A stretch of DNA of 64,000 nucleotides from Hyphomicrobiales bacterium (GTDB lineage Bacteria > Pseudomonadota > Alphaproteobacteria > Rhizobiales > Rhizobiaceae), in the NCBI GenBank assembly GCA_021775415.1, contig JAJFHV010000010.1:372001-436000 (forward strand), read 5' to 3'. The translations under genes and the position numbers were made by a program. The stretch's first letter is position 1; each line of letters begins with the position of its first letter. Positions 9,042 to 17,566 of this stretch are shown piece after piece. The notes under the pieces were generated by a model. That model searched no databases and had not been told where the DNA came from. It saw only the letters and a list, made by a program, of their open reading frames with translations.

Positions 9042-10286
9042 GTGAACAAGAACGAAATCCAGGGAAGCCGCGATGAAAACGCAAGCCTCAAGCGGGCAAT
9101 TGGGCTTCCCTGGCTGATACTCTATGGCCTTGGGGTAACAATTGGAGCCGGGATATATGTACTTGTCGGGGAGACTGCCGGACGTGCTGGAATTTACGCA
9201 CCATCCTCGTTTCTTGTTGCAGCGATTGTCATGGCATTTAGCGCCGCAAGCTTTGCCGAATTTTCCGGTCGTGTTCCCCAAAGCGCTGGTGAAGCTGTTT
9301 TTGTTGCTGAAGGGTTTCGCAACAAATACCTCTCTGCGGCAACCGGTTACGCCATCATCCTCGCCGGAATTATCGCTGCCGCAGCCATAAGTCTTGGATG
9401 TGCCGGCTATGTCAGCCTTTTGATTGATTTACCCCAACCGGTCATAATCACGTGCATAGTTTGTTGCATGGGATTGATTGCTGGTTGGGGAATAAAAGAG
9501 TCGATCACCATCGCCGGATTTCTGACTGTTGTTGAGGTCCTCGGATTGGTAGCGATCATCGGCGCCGGATTCCAACAAAACCCGGCATTGATTCAAGAAA
9601 TACCCAAGGTGTTGCCAATCTCCGCAGATGCCTCAGCATTTGCCAGCATCATCGGCGCAACCCTGATTGCGTTCTTTGCGTTCGTCGGGTTTGATGATGT
9701 GGTCAACATCGTTGAAGAAACTATTGATCCATCAAGGGTAATGCCTTGGGCTATCGGAATTACCCTTGCGATTGTGACCGTGCTTTACTTCTTCATCTCG
9801 CTGATCGCAGTCAACACTTTGGGCTTGGAAGAACTGGCTGCATCCAGGGCACCCGTTGGGCTACTGTTTGAGCGTCTCACTGGAATTTCGCCGATTTCAA
9901 TTGCCCTGATTGCCATCGCGGCAACGCTAAACGGCATAGTGATCCAATTTATTATGGCTTCGCGCGTGATGTATGGATTGGGAAAGAAGGGCCTGCTGCC
10001 AGTCCTACTTTCCAAGGTAAGTTCCCGCACGCGAACACCGGTCAATGCGACAATAATAGTTACAACGCTTTCACTCTTGCTAGCGTTGTTTGTTCCTCTG
10101 GACAGGTTGGCGGAGCTAACCTCTCAGATAATCCTGGCTGTGTTCCTGCTGGTCAACATCTCGCTTGTTATAGTGAAGTGGCGCGGAGACAACCCTCCGG
10201 ACAATATATTCATCGTTCCATTGGCAATTCCTGTCATTGGAGCGATCAGTTGCTTTATGCTCCTGATCTTTCCACTGACATTATGA
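9042..10286 (+). CDS. APC-superfamily amino acid permease
   Basis: 414 residues, about 11-12 membrane helices. The opening ASLKRAIGLPWLILYGLGVTIGAGIYVL is the diagnostic TM1 of APC transporters (unwound GxGIYVL substrate-binding region), and MPWAIGITLAI and ASRVMYGLGKKGLLP are further family features. It probably carries amino acids or amines across the inner membrane; the substrate cannot be told. The start is GTG with AAGG 7 nt upstream. It is slightly short for the family because the C-terminus ends directly after the last helix. It stands alone, transcribed away from the small secreted protein. Confidence 0.88.
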   Translation: MNKNEIQGSRDENASLKRAIGLPWLILYGLGVTIGAGIYVLVGETAGRAGIYAPSSFLVAAIVMAFSAASFAEFSGRVPQSAGEAVFVAEGFRNKYLSAATGYAIILAGIIAAAAISLGCAGYVSLLIDLPQPVIITCIVCCMGLIAGWGIKESITIAGFLTVVEVLGLVAIIGAGFQQNPALIQEIPKVLPISADASAFASIIGATLIAFFAFVGFDDVVNIVEETIDPSRVMPWAIGITLAIVTVLYFFISLIAVNTLGLEELAASRAPVGLLFERLTGISPISIALIAIAATLNGIVIQFIMASRVMYGLGKKGLLPVLLSKVSSRTRTPVNATIIVTTLSLLLALFVPLDRLAELTSQIILAVFLLVNISLVIVKWRGDNPPDNIFIVPLAIPVIGAISCFMLLIFPLTL

Positions 10287-10320
10287 TGTTAAAAAACCTG
10301 GTTGGAAGGCTGACTTGGTA

Positions 10321-10647
10321 TCAGGACTTTGTTTCCATGCAGTTTTTGCAATGTGTTGCATGTGGTACGGCATTCAAGCGCTCCATTGAAATCGCCTGGC
10401 GACAAGAGAGACAAACTCCGAAGACGTCATTTTTTATGCGCTCTAACGCGGCGGCTATGGATTTTAGTTCCTGGTATTCTGCATTGGCCTGTAATTCCAA
10501 AACTTCATCATCTTCACGCTCTGTCGCCCGATCCTCGATATCGTTGGGTTTAGGGTCATCCAGCTTGTCTTCTATTTCACTGATCATTCCTATCAGTTCG
10601 TCTCGGCGCGTTCTGAGGGTTTTTTCAAAAGATTTTTCTTCGGTCAT
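10321..10647 (-). CDS. Short DksA/TraR-family zinc-finger protein
   Basis: 108 residues. A C4 zinc finger is formed by C79, C82, C100 and C103 (CLSC and CKNC). The helical N-terminal part contains DIEDRA (36-41), matching the DxxDxA tip that full-length DksA inserts into the RNA polymerase secondary channel. Length lies between TraR (~73) and DksA (~150), so the coiled coil is shortened. A role in modulating RNA polymerase under stress is inferred. It sits 30 bp after the universal stress protein gene on the same strand and probably shares its promoter and FNR-type box. Convergent with the APC permease. Confidence 0.85.
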   Translation of the reverse strand: MTEEKSFEKTLRTRRDELIGMISEIEDKLDDPKPNDIEDRATEREDDEVLELQANAEYQELKSIAAALERIKNDVFGVCLSCRQAISMERLNAVPHATHCKNCMETKS

Positions 10648-10677
10648 AGGTTTATAATTCCATGTTGAATGGGAGTT

Positions 10678-11088
10678 TCATCTTATAACAAGAACGGCGC
10701 ATTTTGCTTTTCTGACCACGCGCGACGCAGTTGAACCCAGCAGGCGATCAATTGCACCAGGTTTGTGGGAAGCTATTACAATTAGATCAAAATCATTTTC
10801 ATTTGCTACCTCAATAATTGTGCCGGCAGCATGACCACTTTTTACAACAATGTTGGCTTTGGCATTATGGGTATCCAACTGCTTTTCCAGAGATGCCTGA
10901 GCTGCGGAATGAGCCTTTGATTCAAAGTTCTCGGGGAGATGCATTGCCACATATCCAGGAACTTCTTCAATCACAGTCAATACGGTTATCTCCCCACCCT
11001 TGTCGCTAAGGCGGTTGGCCAGCTTCAGGCTGGCTCCTGAAGTTTCAGAATGCGCTTCATCGATTGGCACAAGAATCTTTTTATACAT
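10678..11088 (-). CDS. Universal stress protein (UspA family), copy 1
   Basis: 136 residues beginning MYKKILVPIDEAHSET; ATG 11088 is preferred over upstream starts because AGAGGAAG precedes it. One Usp domain ending in SHKPGAIDRLLGSTASRVV and CAVLVIR. The nucleotide-binding signature G-2x-G-9x-G(S/T) is not complete (Ser and Pro in the first part), so ATP binding is uncertain. Usp proteins support survival under energy or oxygen limitation. First gene of a probable usp-dksA-like operon, with an FNR-like box about 66 bp before the start. Confidence 0.9.
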   Translation of the reverse strand: MYKKILVPIDEAHSETSGASLKLANRLSDKGGEITVLTVIEEVPGYVAMHLPENFESKAHSAAQASLEKQLDTHNAKANIVVKSGHAAGTIIEVANENDFDLIVIASHKPGAIDRLLGSTASRVVRKAKCAVLVIR

Positions 11089-11147
11089 GTCACTTCCTCT
11101 GGTTCTGTCGGCTACGGACAGCCTAAACTTCACTATGAGGCGACACT

Positions 11148-11161
11148 CTGATCTAGATCAA
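11148..11161. promoter_or_regulatory. Probable FNR-type box (one mismatch)
   Basis: CTGATctagATCAA, 9 of 10 positions, with a fully symmetric centre; centred about 66 bp before usp copy 1. Confidence 0.68.
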
Positions 11162-11210
11162 ATTGTTAGGCGATTGGAATGTCGAGCCGAATTCGTGTCA
11201 GTGATTTCTT

Positions 11211-11594
11211 TCACGAGTTAGCTTTTTTCCATGCAGCGAACCCGCCAGTGAGTGATGAAACATCCTGATATCCCATATCCAATAATGTTTTTGCAGCGAG
11301 CACAGACCGACCTCCGGTTCCGCAATACAAAAGCAATTTGCTATCCAAATTGAGTGCCTCATTGAATATTGGGCTTTCTGGATCCGCGTGAAACTCCAGT
11401 AGACCCCTTGGAATATGAGTGGAATTTATAATTGCTCCGTCGCGGTCCCTTTCTTCAGAACCCCGCACATCAATTAGCAAAACATCCGGATCGTCCAAGA
11501 GATATGGAAGGTCTTGCACAGAAACAGACTCAATTACCGCATTTGCCTCCGCCAGCATATCTTTGAAACCACGTTTCAATTCAAATTTCACCAT
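11211..11594 (-). CDS. Rhodanese-like sulfurtransferase
   Basis: 127 residues from ATG 11594 (GGAG 9 nt upstream); a start at 11609 is possible but has no ribosome site. Single rhodanese domain: DVLLIDVRGSEE, HIPRG, and the catalytic loop LLLYCGTGGRS with the active Cys at about 91, followed by LTGGFAAWKK. Single-domain rhodaneses move sulfane sulfur (thiosulfate or persulfide to a thiol acceptor) in the cytoplasm. An FNR-like box lies about 67 bp upstream. With the YeeE/YedE pair further right it suggests sulfur handling in this island. Confidence 0.9.
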   Translation of the reverse strand: MVKFELKRGFKDMLAEANAVIESVSVQDLPYLLDDPDVLLIDVRGSEERDRDGAIINSTHIPRGLLEFHADPESPIFNEALNLDSKLLLYCGTGGRSVLAAKTLLDMGYQDVSSLTGGFAAWKKANS

Positions 11595-11654
11595 GCCTTC
11601 GAACTCCATGATTGGACTACGAAGTTACGATAACACCTGATGACCGCCAAAGGG

Positions 11655-11668
11655 TTGACCCAGATCAA
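11655..11668. promoter_or_regulatory. Probable FNR-type box (one mismatch)
   Basis: TTGACccagATCAA, 9 of 10 positions, centred about 67 bp before the rhodanese start, the same spacing as the other boxes. Confidence 0.68.
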
Positions 11669-11747
11669 ACACCCACACTGCCTTTGATCCAGGTGAACGT
11701 GCACCGGGCCAGATCACCACCCAAACGGGTTATGTTTGCCTCAAAAC

Positions 11748-13412
11748 CTATTCACGGGTTTGGAACCGGCTTGCCTGAACAATCAGGATTGTCACGCTAG
11801 GCGCAATCAACGCTATACTTGCAACAGAAATGAGCAACCATCCAACTTGGCTATACTCCGCAGCAATCAACACAACACCGGTATCTGGATGGACCACTTC
11901 CCGGGTAACACTGAAAAATTTATTCATGTATTTGGTGCCTAGGCTACTTGCAGACAATGCAAGATTTGTGAATGAGGCCATGACCGCAAAATATGTTGCT
12001 TTAAGATGCACAGGTGCATTTTTTGCGATCCATGCCAGCATTGGGATCATCGCGATCTGGCCAAGCGGTGATTCAAGCGCAGTATCAAGAATTGCAATAA
12101 AGCGTGCATCTACGATGCCATTCGTCCAGTCGCCAGTCCAATTGTGCAAGCCGTAAAAAAGACCGATGTTTGGTAGAGAGAGCAATCCTCCGGCAATCGT
12201 AAGCAACACGACGATGTAAGCAATGGTTCTTTTGGCAATCAATGGCCTTAGCAACACCATACCCAATAACGTAAGCGATGATGTAATAACGATCAGGATT
12301 GACAGGAACCGTTGGTCAAATCCCAGTATATCAATTTCCCACCAGGTAGCGCCTGCGCCTGGTAGGGGTACAGCCCGGAACACAAAAATAATAATTGCAG
12401 TACCAATAAGCGTGTTGCGCTGTTGTTCCGGCAATTCCTGCAGCAAGCGATGCATCAAAAAAAGAATGATGGTCATGGAGCCTGCAAATATGGTCTCCTG
12501 CGCAAGTGAAAACCCGCTCAATCCAATTGTAATTGTGAACGCTCCGAATACGATACTACCACCAAATATCCACCAGTTCGGTTTGGTAATCTGCACTTGG
12601 TGATAAATGAGAATGTCTATCTCTGCCTGTTTCATACCAAGCGACTTCAATCGGGTAACCTGACGCATGACCATAATTTGTCCAAGCGTTACACCTGCAA
12701 TTGAAATTGCAGGAATTGTTAATGCAAGCATGTAAATTTGGGCATATATGGTCGCTTTGGCAGCCTGTGAAACTGTTTCGACACCTGAAAACATTGCAAC
12801 ATTCAGTAGCGCTACCGTAATTGTTCCCGAAATTATTGCGATACGACCAAGCATCTGCATCGTTGTGTGCATCGACTTGAGATTCGCTTCGCTGTAGCGA
12901 TTGCCCTTCAAATCAACCGCTGGGACTGCCTCAACTGTCATCGCGTCCGCGACAACATCCTGGATGACATAACCGATAGGTGAAAGAAGGACACTCAGCA
13001 CAAACCAGACTTCAACCGGCCAAATTGCGGCCATTGTCACTGTGTGAGCAACCAGGCCGTACATGATGGCAATGCTTGCAGCGATCAGGCTGGCGCCTAA
13101 ATAGACCAGCAATGATTTCCATCGCCATATGATATCAACCATATGTCCCAGAGGCATCTTCAGCACCCAGGGTATCCCAGCCCAAAACCCGAGGCTGGCC
13201 AAATATTCCGCCGACAGATTCAAATATTCTTTGACAAAAAAGGTGCCTGCAATTGCTGTAAGGCCGGATATTCCAGCAGCCAGATACACCATCAATGGCG
13301 GAAGGTAAGACCATCTGAATTCCCGGAACAAATCCAGGAATGTTGTATCAAACCAGCGAAGTGACGCTAAAAACCACTTGTGACCCGATCGAGTTTTGCG
13401 CGATTTAGTCAT
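11748..13412 (-). CDS. MFS-type transporter, BT1 (folate/biopterin)-like
   Basis: 554 residues with about 12-14 membrane helices. The segment FWAGIPWVLKMPLGHMVDIIWRWKSLLVYLG and the later VIQDVVADAMTVEAVP resemble the BT1 folate/biopterin-transporter branch of the major facilitator superfamily; this is family resemblance, not evidence of folate as substrate. Between helices about 6 and 7 is a cytoplasmic loop (MRQVTRLKSLGMKQAEIDI). The ATG at 13412 is 50 bp from a perfect FNR-type box, shared with the divergent gene at 13535. No obvious operon partner. Confidence 0.75.
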   Translation of the reverse strand: MTKSRKTRSGHKWFLASLRWFDTTFLDLFREFRWSYLPPLMVYLAAGISGLTAIAGTFFVKEYLNLSAEYLASLGFWAGIPWVLKMPLGHMVDIIWRWKSLLVYLGASLIAASIAIMYGLVAHTVTMAAIWPVEVWFVLSVLLSPIGYVIQDVVADAMTVEAVPAVDLKGNRYSEANLKSMHTTMQMLGRIAIISGTITVALLNVAMFSGVETVSQAAKATIYAQIYMLALTIPAISIAGVTLGQIMVMRQVTRLKSLGMKQAEIDILIYHQVQITKPNWWIFGGSIVFGAFTITIGLSGFSLAQETIFAGSMTIILFLMHRLLQELPEQQRNTLIGTAIIIFVFRAVPLPGAGATWWEIDILGFDQRFLSILIVITSSLTLLGMVLLRPLIAKRTIAYIVVLLTIAGGLLSLPNIGLFYGLHNWTGDWTNGIVDARFIAILDTALESPLGQIAMIPMLAWIAKNAPVHLKATYFAVMASFTNLALSASSLGTKYMNKFFSVTREVVHPDTGVVLIAAEYSQVGWLLISVASIALIAPSVTILIVQASRFQTRE

Positions 13413-13461
13413 TTTCGTATTACCTGATATGATCAGATACGACGAACACGCAGATTTTCAA

Positions 13462-13475
13462 TTGATACATATCAA
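13462..13475. promoter_or_regulatory. FNR/Anr/FixK-type box between divergent genes
   Basis: TTGATacatATCAA, perfect match. Centred 56 bp before the MFS gene (minus) and 66 bp before the gene at 13535 (plus), so one box is well placed for both directions. Confidence 0.85.
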
Positions 13476-13534
13476 CGTTGTATGTGGGGACTTCTACATA
13501 CTGAGTACCGTGAACAAATTGAATTGGAAGCGCC

Positions 13535-14128
13535 ATGAGTACTAAAAGGATGACCGCCAGCAAAATATCGTCCAGACAACCGGCCACCTCAAGCATCGGA
13601 TCTTTAGAGTACGCGGAGGTGCACGAGCAGCGAATGGCCTTAATCCGCTCTTACAACATGTGGTACGCGATTGGCTGTGTTATTGCATTTGGCTCGTTTT
13701 GGCTGATGTTGAATTTAAGCCTCACAATCGCAAGCCGCCCAATGATGATTGCCAGTGCTTTTGTCGGGTCCGCAATAATTTGGTTCACCTATCGCGCTGT
13801 ATTGAGTATCGACCGTGAAGTTGTATGCCTGTATCCACGGATCGTATATTTGGAAATTGTGCTCGGATACGACTTTTACCGCGACTACTTACGCCGGCGG
13901 CCACGGGGTAACAGCGAGCGCTCATTTGTTGAAAAATCCGAACAGCTCAGCACAGACAATCCCGACCAACTTTGGGATCAAATCTACAGTCATTTCAATC
14001 ACAAGGATTTTCCGGGTAGCCGACGTGTCTCATCCCATTTTCGCGTAGCGACGTATCTTTCAATCATTCTGTTCTGGTTGACAATCGGGCTAATCCTTGT
14101 GCCGCAGTATTTTCCCTGGGGCACGTAG
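13535..14128 (+). CDS. Hypothetical membrane protein
   Basis: 197 residues, family not recognised. A polar N-terminus (~40 residues, Ser/Thr-rich) is followed by two hydrophobic helices (about 45-85: IGCVIAFGSFWLMLNLSL and MMIASAFVGSAIIWF), a cytoplasmic or peripheral part with many aromatic and charged residues (VYLEIVLGYDFYRDYLRRRP), and a C-terminal helix (LSIILFWLTIGLILVPQYF). It lies 24 bp before the HtrA protease gene and below a perfect FNR-type box, so the two are probably co-transcribed and functionally linked at the membrane. Confidence 0.7.
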   Translation: MSTKRMTASKISSRQPATSSIGSLEYAEVHEQRMALIRSYNMWYAIGCVIAFGSFWLMLNLSLTIASRPMMIASAFVGSAIIWFTYRAVLSIDREVVCLYPRIVYLEIVLGYDFYRDYLRRRPRGNSERSFVEKSEQLSTDNPDQLWDQIYSHFNHKDFPGSRRVSSHFRVATYLSIILFWLTIGLILVPQYFPWGT

Positions 14129-14152
14129 CCAGCGTTGCGGTGGATTTGATTA

Positions 14153-15598
14153 ATGCGAATTCAACAAAATATTACTCAAAATATTCGACGAATTGCAGCG
14201 ATAATTACCTGCTTGGGATTATTCTATTGCTTAGCTGGATTTACACCAGTTGCAAGTGAGGAGGCCACAAAGGGATATTATAAGCCTAATGTAGAGCGCT
14301 CCTTTTCTCTTGCGCCGATTATCGCGACACAATTGCCATCCGTTGTAAATATCTACGCGAAGAAGATTGTCCGCAGCAGGTCCCCTACACGGGAGTTTGA
14401 TGGCTCGGCATTTTGGCGTCTGTTTAGAGATACGTTGCTATTTGGTTATGGGCAGGATCGAATTGAAAACTCACTTGGCTCTGGTGTTATCGTGCGCTCG
14501 AACGGCATCGTGGTAACCAATCATCATGTTATTCAATCAGCGCAGGGTATCGTAGTCGCCTTAAATGACGGCGGCACCTATGCAGCAGAAATTATTCTTT
14601 CCGACGAGAAATCTGACATTGCAGTTCTACGGATAAATACCCGAGGTAGACCGCTTTCACCGATTGAATTCGGCGATTCTGATGCACTTCAAGTTGGAGA
14701 TTTGGCGATTGCAATTGGCAACCCCTTTGGGCTCGGACAAACGGTTACCAGCGGAATTGTATCAGCACTTGCACGTTCAGCGATTGGCATCAGTGATTTT
14801 CGCTTCTTCATCCAAACAGATGCGGCAATCAACCCGGGAAATTCAGGTGGTGCCCTTCTTTCTTCCGACGGCAAATTGGTTGGTATCAACACCGCGATTG
14901 TTACTCGTAGTGGAGGATCCCAAGGATTGGGGTTTGCCGTTCCGAGCAACAGGGTAAGTATAATTATTGAAAACGCGCTTCAGGGTCGTCCTCTCATTCA
15001 ACCCTGGATAGGCGCTTCCGGGATCGCGGTGTCACGTCAGTCGCCCTTTAGCGCCACGCGTCAAAATGCATTGCTGATTACCAGCGTATTTCCCGGTGGA
15101 CCAGCCGATAACGCGGGGCTGAAACCGAGCGATATTGTTCTTTCAATTGATCATTTCCCGATCATCAGTGTTGCCAGCCTGCGTTATCGTGTCGCAAACC
15201 ACCTGATTGGCGACCGGATCAAATTACAAATTGCAAGAGCCAGCAGGCCCATTGAATTGGAAGTAACATTGCGGGTGCCGCCAAATGACCCCCCTCGTGA
15301 CGATAAATGGTTACCTAGCCTAAGCTCATTTCGTGGCGCAAAGGCAGTAAGTCTATCCCCTGCGCTGGCAGAAGAGTTCGGACTTGATAGCACCCTTCCC
15401 GGTGTTGTCCTGCTGGAAGTACGGCGTGGCTCTTCTTCGGCGCGACTTGGTTTGAGGGCCGGGGATATTATCAGATCCTTCAAAAATCAAAAAATTCGAA
15501 CAGTGCGGGAGCTCGAAAATATCAAATTGCCCCTTTTTACGGAATGGGCGTTGCACATTACCCGATCTGGAAATGAAATCTCGATTGGGCGCAAGTAA
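14153..15598 (+). CDS. HtrA/DegP-type periplasmic serine protease with two PDZ domains
   Basis: 481 residues. An N-terminal hydrophobic stretch (about 12-36) is a signal peptide or anchor. The trypsin-like domain has the full triad: H125 in VVTNHHVI, D155 in KSDIAVLRI, S231 in NPGNSGGALL. Two PDZ domains follow (about 285-375 and 385-481), the second with RRGSSSARLGLRAGDII. Degrades or refolds damaged envelope proteins; the substrate here is not evident. Second gene of an operon with the membrane protein at 13535, under the shared FNR-type box. Confidence 0.92.
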   Translation: MRIQQNITQNIRRIAAIITCLGLFYCLAGFTPVASEEATKGYYKPNVERSFSLAPIIATQLPSVVNIYAKKIVRSRSPTREFDGSAFWRLFRDTLLFGYGQDRIENSLGSGVIVRSNGIVVTNHHVIQSAQGIVVALNDGGTYAAEIILSDEKSDIAVLRINTRGRPLSPIEFGDSDALQVGDLAIAIGNPFGLGQTVTSGIVSALARSAIGISDFRFFIQTDAAINPGNSGGALLSSDGKLVGINTAIVTRSGGSQGLGFAVPSNRVSIIIENALQGRPLIQPWIGASGIAVSRQSPFSATRQNALLITSVFPGGPADNAGLKPSDIVLSIDHFPIISVASLRYRVANHLIGDRIKLQIARASRPIELEVTLRVPPNDPPRDDKWLPSLSSFRGAKAVSLSPALAEEFGLDSTLPGVVLLEVRRGSSSARLGLRAGDIIRSFKNQKIRTVRELENIKLPLFTEWALHITRSGNEISIGRK

Positions 15599-15628
15599 TA
15601 GACCCGCCGAAATTGTTATCGCTGAGTG

Positions 15629-15642
15629 TTGATCTGAATCAA
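15629..15642. promoter_or_regulatory. FNR/Anr/FixK-type box
   Basis: TTGATctgaATCAA, perfect match, centred about 64 bp before usp copy 2. Confidence 0.85.
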
Positions 15643-15699
15643 TATCTTCAACACGCGATCGTCCTATGTTTGATCAACTCAAGTCCGAAAGGAACAGCC

Positions 15700-16134
15700 A
15701 TGTTTTCAACCATTATAGTCGCCGTTGATGGATCGGATCAATCTGACCACGCATTGGCCACGGCCTGCGACATCACTCAAAAATACAAATCCGACCTTCA
15801 CTTGGTTCATTCGCCACAACTGGATACCGTCGCGCTTGCTGTCGGGTCTGGTGCCTTCGCCATTGAACCCAGCCAGGAACAGGTAAGTGAAGCAGGAAAA
15901 CAGGTAATGGATAAAGCAGTTAAATTGGCAAAACGGCAAGGATGCACACCCAAAAATACGATAATTGGTAAGGCTGATCCCGCCATCGAAATCCTCACGC
16001 TTGCCGAGAAAACGGATGCCGATCTAATTGTCACCGGGCGCCGTGGTTTAGGCGGCATTACTAGCGTATTGCTGGGAAGCGTCTCGCACACAGTTAGCAA
16101 GGAAGCGCCCTGTGCGTGTTTGACTGTCAAATAG
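15700..16134 (+). CDS. Universal stress protein (UspA family), copy 2
   Basis: 144 residues from ATG 15700 (AAAGGAA upstream). It starts MFSTIIVAVDGSDQSDHAL and ends with GRRGLGGITSVLLGSVSHTV, a complete G-2x-G-9x-G(S/T) nucleotide-binding motif, so unlike copy 1 this Usp should bind ATP. The middle has a short Ala/Gly-rich insertion (LAVGSGAFAIEPSQEQV). Monocistronic between the HtrA gene and the YeeE/YedE pair, directly below a perfect FNR-type box, which fits a role in oxygen-limited survival. Confidence 0.93.
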   Translation: MFSTIIVAVDGSDQSDHALATACDITQKYKSDLHLVHSPQLDTVALAVGSGAFAIEPSQEQVSEAGKQVMDKAVKLAKRQGCTPKNTIIGKADPAIEILTLAEKTDADLIVTGRRGLGGITSVLLGSVSHTVSKEAPCACLTVK

Positions 16135-16228
16135 GGCACGCTCATTTTTGCGCAATCCGTCGCATTGGAACCGCGCATCCATCAGAACCGGGGACTTGCG
16201 ACGAAGATTGAAAAATAATCCGGTGCTG

Positions 16229-16242
16229 TTGATCCACATCAA
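16229..16242. promoter_or_regulatory. FNR/Anr/FixK-type box
   Basis: TTGATccacATCAA, perfect match, centred about 121 bp before the first YeeE/YedE gene; a longer leader than at the other boxes. Confidence 0.8.
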
Positions 16243-16356
16243 TCTAGATTCCTGCAGGTCGATTAATATGCGGACATTAACGCTATGTATTGGGATGCTG
16301 TCGTCAGATCGCCAGCGTTGATCTAGTTTACCAACAACCATACAGGAGATTTGAAC

Positions 16357-16947
16357 ATGACCCTGGCTTCAATTTTCAAAACACCCATGTCCTGGAAGAC
16401 GGGTAGCTTGCTTTTGGGTTTGGTTTTTTTTGCAGCAGTTCTTTTGGTAAAGCCTATTGGAGTTTCAACTCAATTTGTGATTTTCGATGGCGTTTTGTGG
16501 GATGCCATTGAACCAAATGTTGTCGTGCCGTCTGATGAAGCAAAAAGTGGATTTACGAGCACCAACTCATACCTCGCAAAAAGTGGCGGAAAGTATGCTA
16601 AATCAGTGGCGAATCCACTTAATTACAGTTTTGTTTTTGTCGTTGCGATGATGCTTGGCGCATTTGTTTCGGCAATCATCCGTGGCGGTGTCCCAAAGGA
16701 TGAACGGGCTATACCTGAAATCTGGCGATCAAACTTTGGCGATTCCTCATGGAAGCGCTACATCGCGACCTTTGCTGCCGGCTTCATTGTCCTTTACGGA
16801 GCACGGCTTGCTGGCGGATGTACATCCGGCCACATGATGAGTGGCATGATGCAGACCGCACTCTCTGGTTACATTTTCACAGCTGGTGTCTTTTTGGCCG
16901 GAATTCCCACCGCACTTTACCTGTTCAGAGAAGGAGACATGAAATGA
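16357..16947 (+). CDS. YeeE/YedE-family transporter, first half
   Basis: 196 residues from ATG 16357 (AGGAG 8 nt upstream). Membrane protein with about four helices; RLAGGCTSGHMMSGMM is the Cys-containing GGC motif of the YeeE/YedE (PF04143, thiosulfate or sulfur-compound transport) family. The region between helices 1 and 2 (about 45-85) is a larger hydrophilic loop than usual. It overlaps the next gene by 4 bp (ATGA-type junction), and the two half-proteins together match one full-length TsuA-like transporter. The substrate is inferred as thiosulfate or another sulfur species. Confidence 0.88.
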   Translation: MTLASIFKTPMSWKTGSLLLGLVFFAAVLLVKPIGVSTQFVIFDGVLWDAIEPNVVVPSDEAKSGFTSTNSYLAKSGGKYAKSVANPLNYSFVFVVAMMLGAFVSAIIRGGVPKDERAIPEIWRSNFGDSSWKRYIATFAAGFIVLYGARLAGGCTSGHMMSGMMQTALSGYIFTAGVFLAGIPTALYLFREGDMK

Positions 16948-17543
16948 CCCAGATTGTTCTCGCAATAGTTATCGGTGGGCTTTTTGGATTTACGCTTGAT
17001 CGGATCGGCGCCACTAACCCAAACTACATCATCCGAATGCTGAACTTCAGCAATCTACACCTGATGAAAACCATTCTTGGCGGTATTGGGGTCGGGTCAA
17101 TTTTGATGTTTGGCGGCTTGATACTTGGGCTGGTGGATCCGGGTCATCTCTCCATCAAAGCCGCCTATATTGGTGTTCTGTTAGGTGGGCTGTTGGTGGG
17201 AATCGGATTTGCCATATCTGGTTATTGCCCGGGCACCGGCCTTACCGCATTCGCCACCGGTCGCATTGATGCACTTTTTTTCGTCATTGGTGGCCTTGTT
17301 GGTGCAGGCGCATATATGGCTACTTATTCTTGGGTTGCTATGACTGGTATCCTGGACAACATCGCTGGTGGCAAGACCTCGCTTGGGCAAATCTCCGGTA
17401 CTGATTATCCCGCTATGCTCACCCTATTGGATGGTGAGTGGTTGGGCTTGCTGTTAGGCGTTGCCTTCGTCGGAGTGGCTTGGCTATTGCCTGAAAAAAT
17501 AGAACCACAAGCAAGTGGGTACATAACAAGGAAATTACGCTAG
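16944..17543 (+). CDS. YeeE/YedE-family transporter, second half
   Basis: 199 residues starting MTQIVLAIVIGGLFGF at ATG 16944, coupled to the first half (AAGGAGAC lies inside the end of the upstream gene). About five helices. The conserved Cys motif is in FAISGYCPGTGLTAFATGRIDAL. Family members have paired pseudo-symmetric halves each with a GxxCxxG-like motif; here the halves are separate polypeptides expected to form a heterodimeric channel for sulfur compounds. A longer frame upstream is only an overlap with the first gene and has no ribosome site. Confidence 0.88.
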   Translation: MTQIVLAIVIGGLFGFTLDRIGATNPNYIIRMLNFSNLHLMKTILGGIGVGSILMFGGLILGLVDPGHLSIKAAYIGVLLGGLLVGIGFAISGYCPGTGLTAFATGRIDALFFVIGGLVGAGAYMATYSWVAMTGILDNIAGGKTSLGQISGTDYPAMLTLLDGEWLGLLLGVAFVGVAWLLPEKIEPQASGYITRKLR

Positions 17544-17566
17544 GCAATCGCCTGTAGTATTGCGAA

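Noticed and set aside
15670-15682. TTGATCAACTCAA close to the second usp
   Set aside because: Only half of an FNR-type box; the second half is shifted, and a perfect box lies 40 bp upstream.
16749-16943. 65-codon N-terminal extension of the second YeeE/YedE half
   Set aside because: It overlaps the first half-gene in another frame, is Cys/His-rich out of family, and the ATG at 16944 has a good ribosome site.
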